Assembly (NCBI RefSeq): GCF_937890665.1
Contig: NZ_CALADU010000273.1
Span: 1-60,689, forward strand
Reading direction: 5' to 3'
Length of the DNA: 60,689 bases
Source: an uncultured Subdoligranulum sp.
GTDB taxonomy: Bacteria > Bacillota_A > Clostridia > Oscillospirales > Ruminococcaceae
Both the position numbers and the translations under genes were made by a program. Each line of letters starts with the position of its first letter. Position 1 is the stretch's first letter. Shown one piece after another: positions 59,142 to 60,689 of the stretch. Below the pieces are notes generated by a model that saw nothing but the letters and a program-made list of their open reading frames with translations, had not been told where the DNA came from and made no database searches.

Positions 59142-60430
59142 TGAACAAAAACGTTGTGGATCATGAAATGTATGCAGCGATCCTTCGAGAAGAATTGCTG
59201 CTGGCCATGGGCTGTACCGAGCCGGTGGCGGTGGCTTACGCAGCTGCCTGCGCTAGAAGTTTGCTGCCGTCCGGTACGATGCCGGAGAGCTGTGTACTAT
59301 ATGTGAGCGGTAATATCATCAAAAATGTCAAGAGTGTGGTGGTGCCCAACACGGACGGTATGCATGGACTGGAAGCCGCAGCAGCGGTGGGGATTGCAGG
59401 GGGCGATGAAAAGGCCGGGCTGCAGGTGATTGCCAACGTCACGCAGGAGAAGAGCGCGGCGGCACGCCGCTTACTGGAAAACTGTCGGTTTACGGTGTGT
59501 CCGGCCCGGAACGATAAGGTGTTTTATATCGAGGTGCGTTTGCAGGCTGGTGCCGAGGAGACCGGCGCCGTGATCGAGGATTTCCATACCAATCTGACCC
59601 GTTGGGAACGCAATCATACGGCGCTGCCGCTGCCCCGTAATATCGGCGCTGGCCCGGAAACGACTGCACTGACAGATCGTTCGGGAATGACGGTGGAAGG
59701 AATTCTGGAATTTGCGGCCCATGCAGATCTTGACCCGCTGCGCGAGCTGCTGGAACGACAGATTGCCTGCAATATGGCGATTGCTGAAGAAGGACTGCGC
59801 AATCCTTGGGGGGCTCAGGTGGGACGTACCCTGCTGAAAACTGCACCTGACGACCCGTATACGCGGGCGGTGGCTGCTGCAGCGGCGGGCAGCGATGCCC
59901 GTATGAGCGGCTGCGAGCTGCCGGTGGCGATCGTATCCGGCAGCGGAAATCAGGGACTGACGGCCTCGGTGCCGGTGGTGGTTTATGCCCGGGAAAAAGG
60001 CCTTCCTCATGATACCCTGCTGCGTGCACTGCTGGTGTCCAATCTCATAACCATTCATCAAAAAACCGGCATTGGGCGTCTGTCCGCTTTCTGCGGTGCT
60101 ACCAGTGCCGGTGTGGGGGCAGCCTGCGGTATTGCGTGGCTGGACGGTGCGGACTATGAAGTGATCGCCCATATCATCGTCAATGCGCTGGCTATTTTAT
60201 CTGGTATGATTTGCGACGGCGCGAAGGCTTCCTGTGCAGCCAAAATCGCCACGGCCATTAACAACGGCCTGTTGGGATATCGTTTGTATCGGGATGGTCT
60301 GCAGTTCTACGGAGGCGACGGTATTGTGACCAAGGGTGTAGAAAATACTATCGCGAATGTGGGGCGGCTGGCGCGAGAAGGAATGCGCAGTACCGACTAC
60401 GAGATTTTGGATATTATGGTTGGTTCGTGA
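59138..60430 (+). CDS. cyuA: Iron-sulfur L-cysteine desulfidase (CyuA/UPF0597 family)
   Basis: A 430-residue cytoplasmic enzyme of the serine dehydratase alpha-like family that converts L-cysteine to pyruvate, ammonia and hydrogen sulfide using a 4Fe-4S cluster. MGCTEPVAVAYA near the N-terminus supplies one cluster cysteine (C26), with others in FCGATSAGVGAACG and MICDGAKASCAAKI. SGSGNQGLTASVPV is a strong family mark. GCGGAGGAAAGGAATCGG precedes ATG 59138, which overlaps the regulator stop by 4 bases. As last gene it is the plausible end point of the pathway. Some family members act on serine or D-amino acid derivatives. Confidence 0.88.
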   Translation: MMNKNVVDHEMYAAILREELLLAMGCTEPVAVAYAAACARSLLPSGTMPESCVLYVSGNIIKNVKSVVVPNTDGMHGLEAAAAVGIAGGDEKAGLQVIANVTQEKSAAARRLLENCRFTVCPARNDKVFYIEVRLQAGAEETGAVIEDFHTNLTRWERNHTALPLPRNIGAGPETTALTDRSGMTVEGILEFAAHADLDPLRELLERQIACNMAIAEEGLRNPWGAQVGRTLLKTAPDDPYTRAVAAAAAGSDARMSGCELPVAIVSGSGNQGLTASVPVVVYAREKGLPHDTLLRALLVSNLITIHQKTGIGRLSAFCGATSAGVGAACGIAWLDGADYEVIAHIIVNALAILSGMICDGAKASCAAKIATAINNGLLGYRLYRDGLQFYGGDGIVTKGVENTIANVGRLAREGMRSTDYEILDIMVGS

Positions 60431-60607
60431 GGAAAAGCTCGGGAAAATCAGATTTCCCATGATTTGGGAACCCGCTGCTGTGATTACATTCTTACATTCC
60501 TAGAAACGGATCTAAAACGAGAAAATAAATTGTGATAAACCGCCCCGTGCACGCTAATTTGGCAGGCACGGGGCGGTTCTATGGATTCATGGAAATTCTA
60601 TTTTTGA
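60431..60607. other. Intergenic region with inverted repeat after the desulfidase gene
   Basis: AACCGCCCCGTGC (60538-60550) and GCACGGGGCGGTT (60566-60578) form a perfect 13-base stem with a 15-base loop, but only CTATGG follows, so it is a poor intrinsic terminator on +; on - it is followed by TATCACAATTTATTTTC. It probably ends the operon. The rest is AT-rich without a visible gene. Confidence 0.6.
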
Positions 60608-60611
60608 AGAA

Positions 60612-60646
60612 AAAAGAAAAGCGATAGAGGAAAGCCTCTATCGCTT
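60612..60646 (-). terminator. Intrinsic terminator of the tRNA gene
   Basis: On -: AAGCGATAGAGG-CTTT-CCTCTATCGCTT, a perfect 12-base stem, followed by TTCTTTTTTCTTC. It starts two bases after the tRNA CCA end. Confidence 0.9.
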
Positions 60647-60648
60647 CG

Positions 60649-60689
60649 TGGCTGCCCCAGTCCGACTTGAACGGACGACACCCTGATTA
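60649..60689 (-). tRNA. tRNA 3' half, probably tRNA-Asn (cut by window end)
   Basis: On - the sequence shows the end of an anticodon arm (TAATCAGG), a five-base variable loop, the T arm GTCCG-TTCAAGT-CGGAC, the acceptor strand TGGGGCA, discriminator G and an encoded CCA (60649-60651). The last anticodon base is T, so the codon starts with A. Discriminator G, an A72 acceptor base and AA after the anticodon fit tRNA-Asn best. The anticodon itself lies partly outside the window, so identity is tentative. Confidence 0.8.

Overview
The window looks like chromosome of a GC-rich, anaerobic Gram-positive gut bacterium of the class Clostridia. Ribosome binding sites are AAGGAGG-like, there are many lipobox lipoproteins and ABC importers, and a superoxide reductase and rubredoxin are present. 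High GC, glycan and HMO genes and overall gene style suggest Oscillospirales/Ruminococcaceae (a Gemmiger, Subdoligranulum or Faecalibacterium relative). That placement is inference; no rRNA or marker gene is in view.

Layout. (1) 1-6196, + strand: the end of a Liv-type ABC importer (livH tail, livM, livG, livF), a MATE exporter, a divergent isocitrate-lyase/PEP-mutase-fold protein and a LacI-type regulator. (2) 6278-13015, - strand: a galacto-N-biose/lacto-N-biose operon (binding protein, two permeases, a small membrane protein, GH112 phosphorylase, N-acetylhexosamine kinase) with a divergent AraC regulator, then a GH3 glycosidase on the - strand. (3) 16771-22582, +: a two-component system, an anchored unknown protein and two paralogous lipoproteins, followed by NADP-type glutamate dehydrogenase. 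(4) 24134-25298: a remnant of a conjugative element (sigma-like and HTH genes without integrase). (5) 25369-27975, -: a TetM/EF-G-like GTPase fused to a Rae1/YacP-type NYN RNase domain. (6) 28193-35280: superoxide reductase and rubredoxin, a WecG-type glycosyltransferase, and a potassium locus (KdpE-like and KdpD-like regulators, TrkA, TrkH; the kinase and TrkH are frameshifted) and an AGCS amino acid symporter with a leader attenuator.

(7) 35497-45199, +: a molybdenum/purine island. It holds an NTPase-ModE fusion regulator, a FecBCD-type importer whose promoter carries a ModE-like box, an NCS2 purine permease, a three-subunit xanthine-dehydrogenase-family hydroxylase and a MocA/MobA-like cytidylyltransferase. 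The parts fit together as metal uptake, cofactor maturation, substrate uptake and oxidation. (8) 45265-48000, -: a broken degV, a MarR regulator with a YczE-like membrane protein, and a DUF2798-type membrane protein behind a hairpin leader.

(9) 48472-60430, +: the most unusual region. A complete Liv-type importer leads into a fusion of a pyrroline-5-carboxylate-reductase-like domain with an L-2-amino-thiazoline-4-carboxylate (ATC) hydrolase-like domain, then an M20 amidohydrolase, a YesM/YesN two-component pair and an iron-sulfur L-cysteine desulfidase. Read together this suggests import of a cyclised or N-blocked cysteine compound, ring opening, deblocking to cysteine, and breakdown to pyruvate, ammonia and sulfide. 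I know of no description of this arrangement. The window ends in the 3' half of a tRNA gene on the - strand.

Three genes (kdpD-like, trkH, degV) carry single frame breaks. These may be real decay or assembly errors. No rRNA, CRISPR array, insertion sequence or integrase was found.
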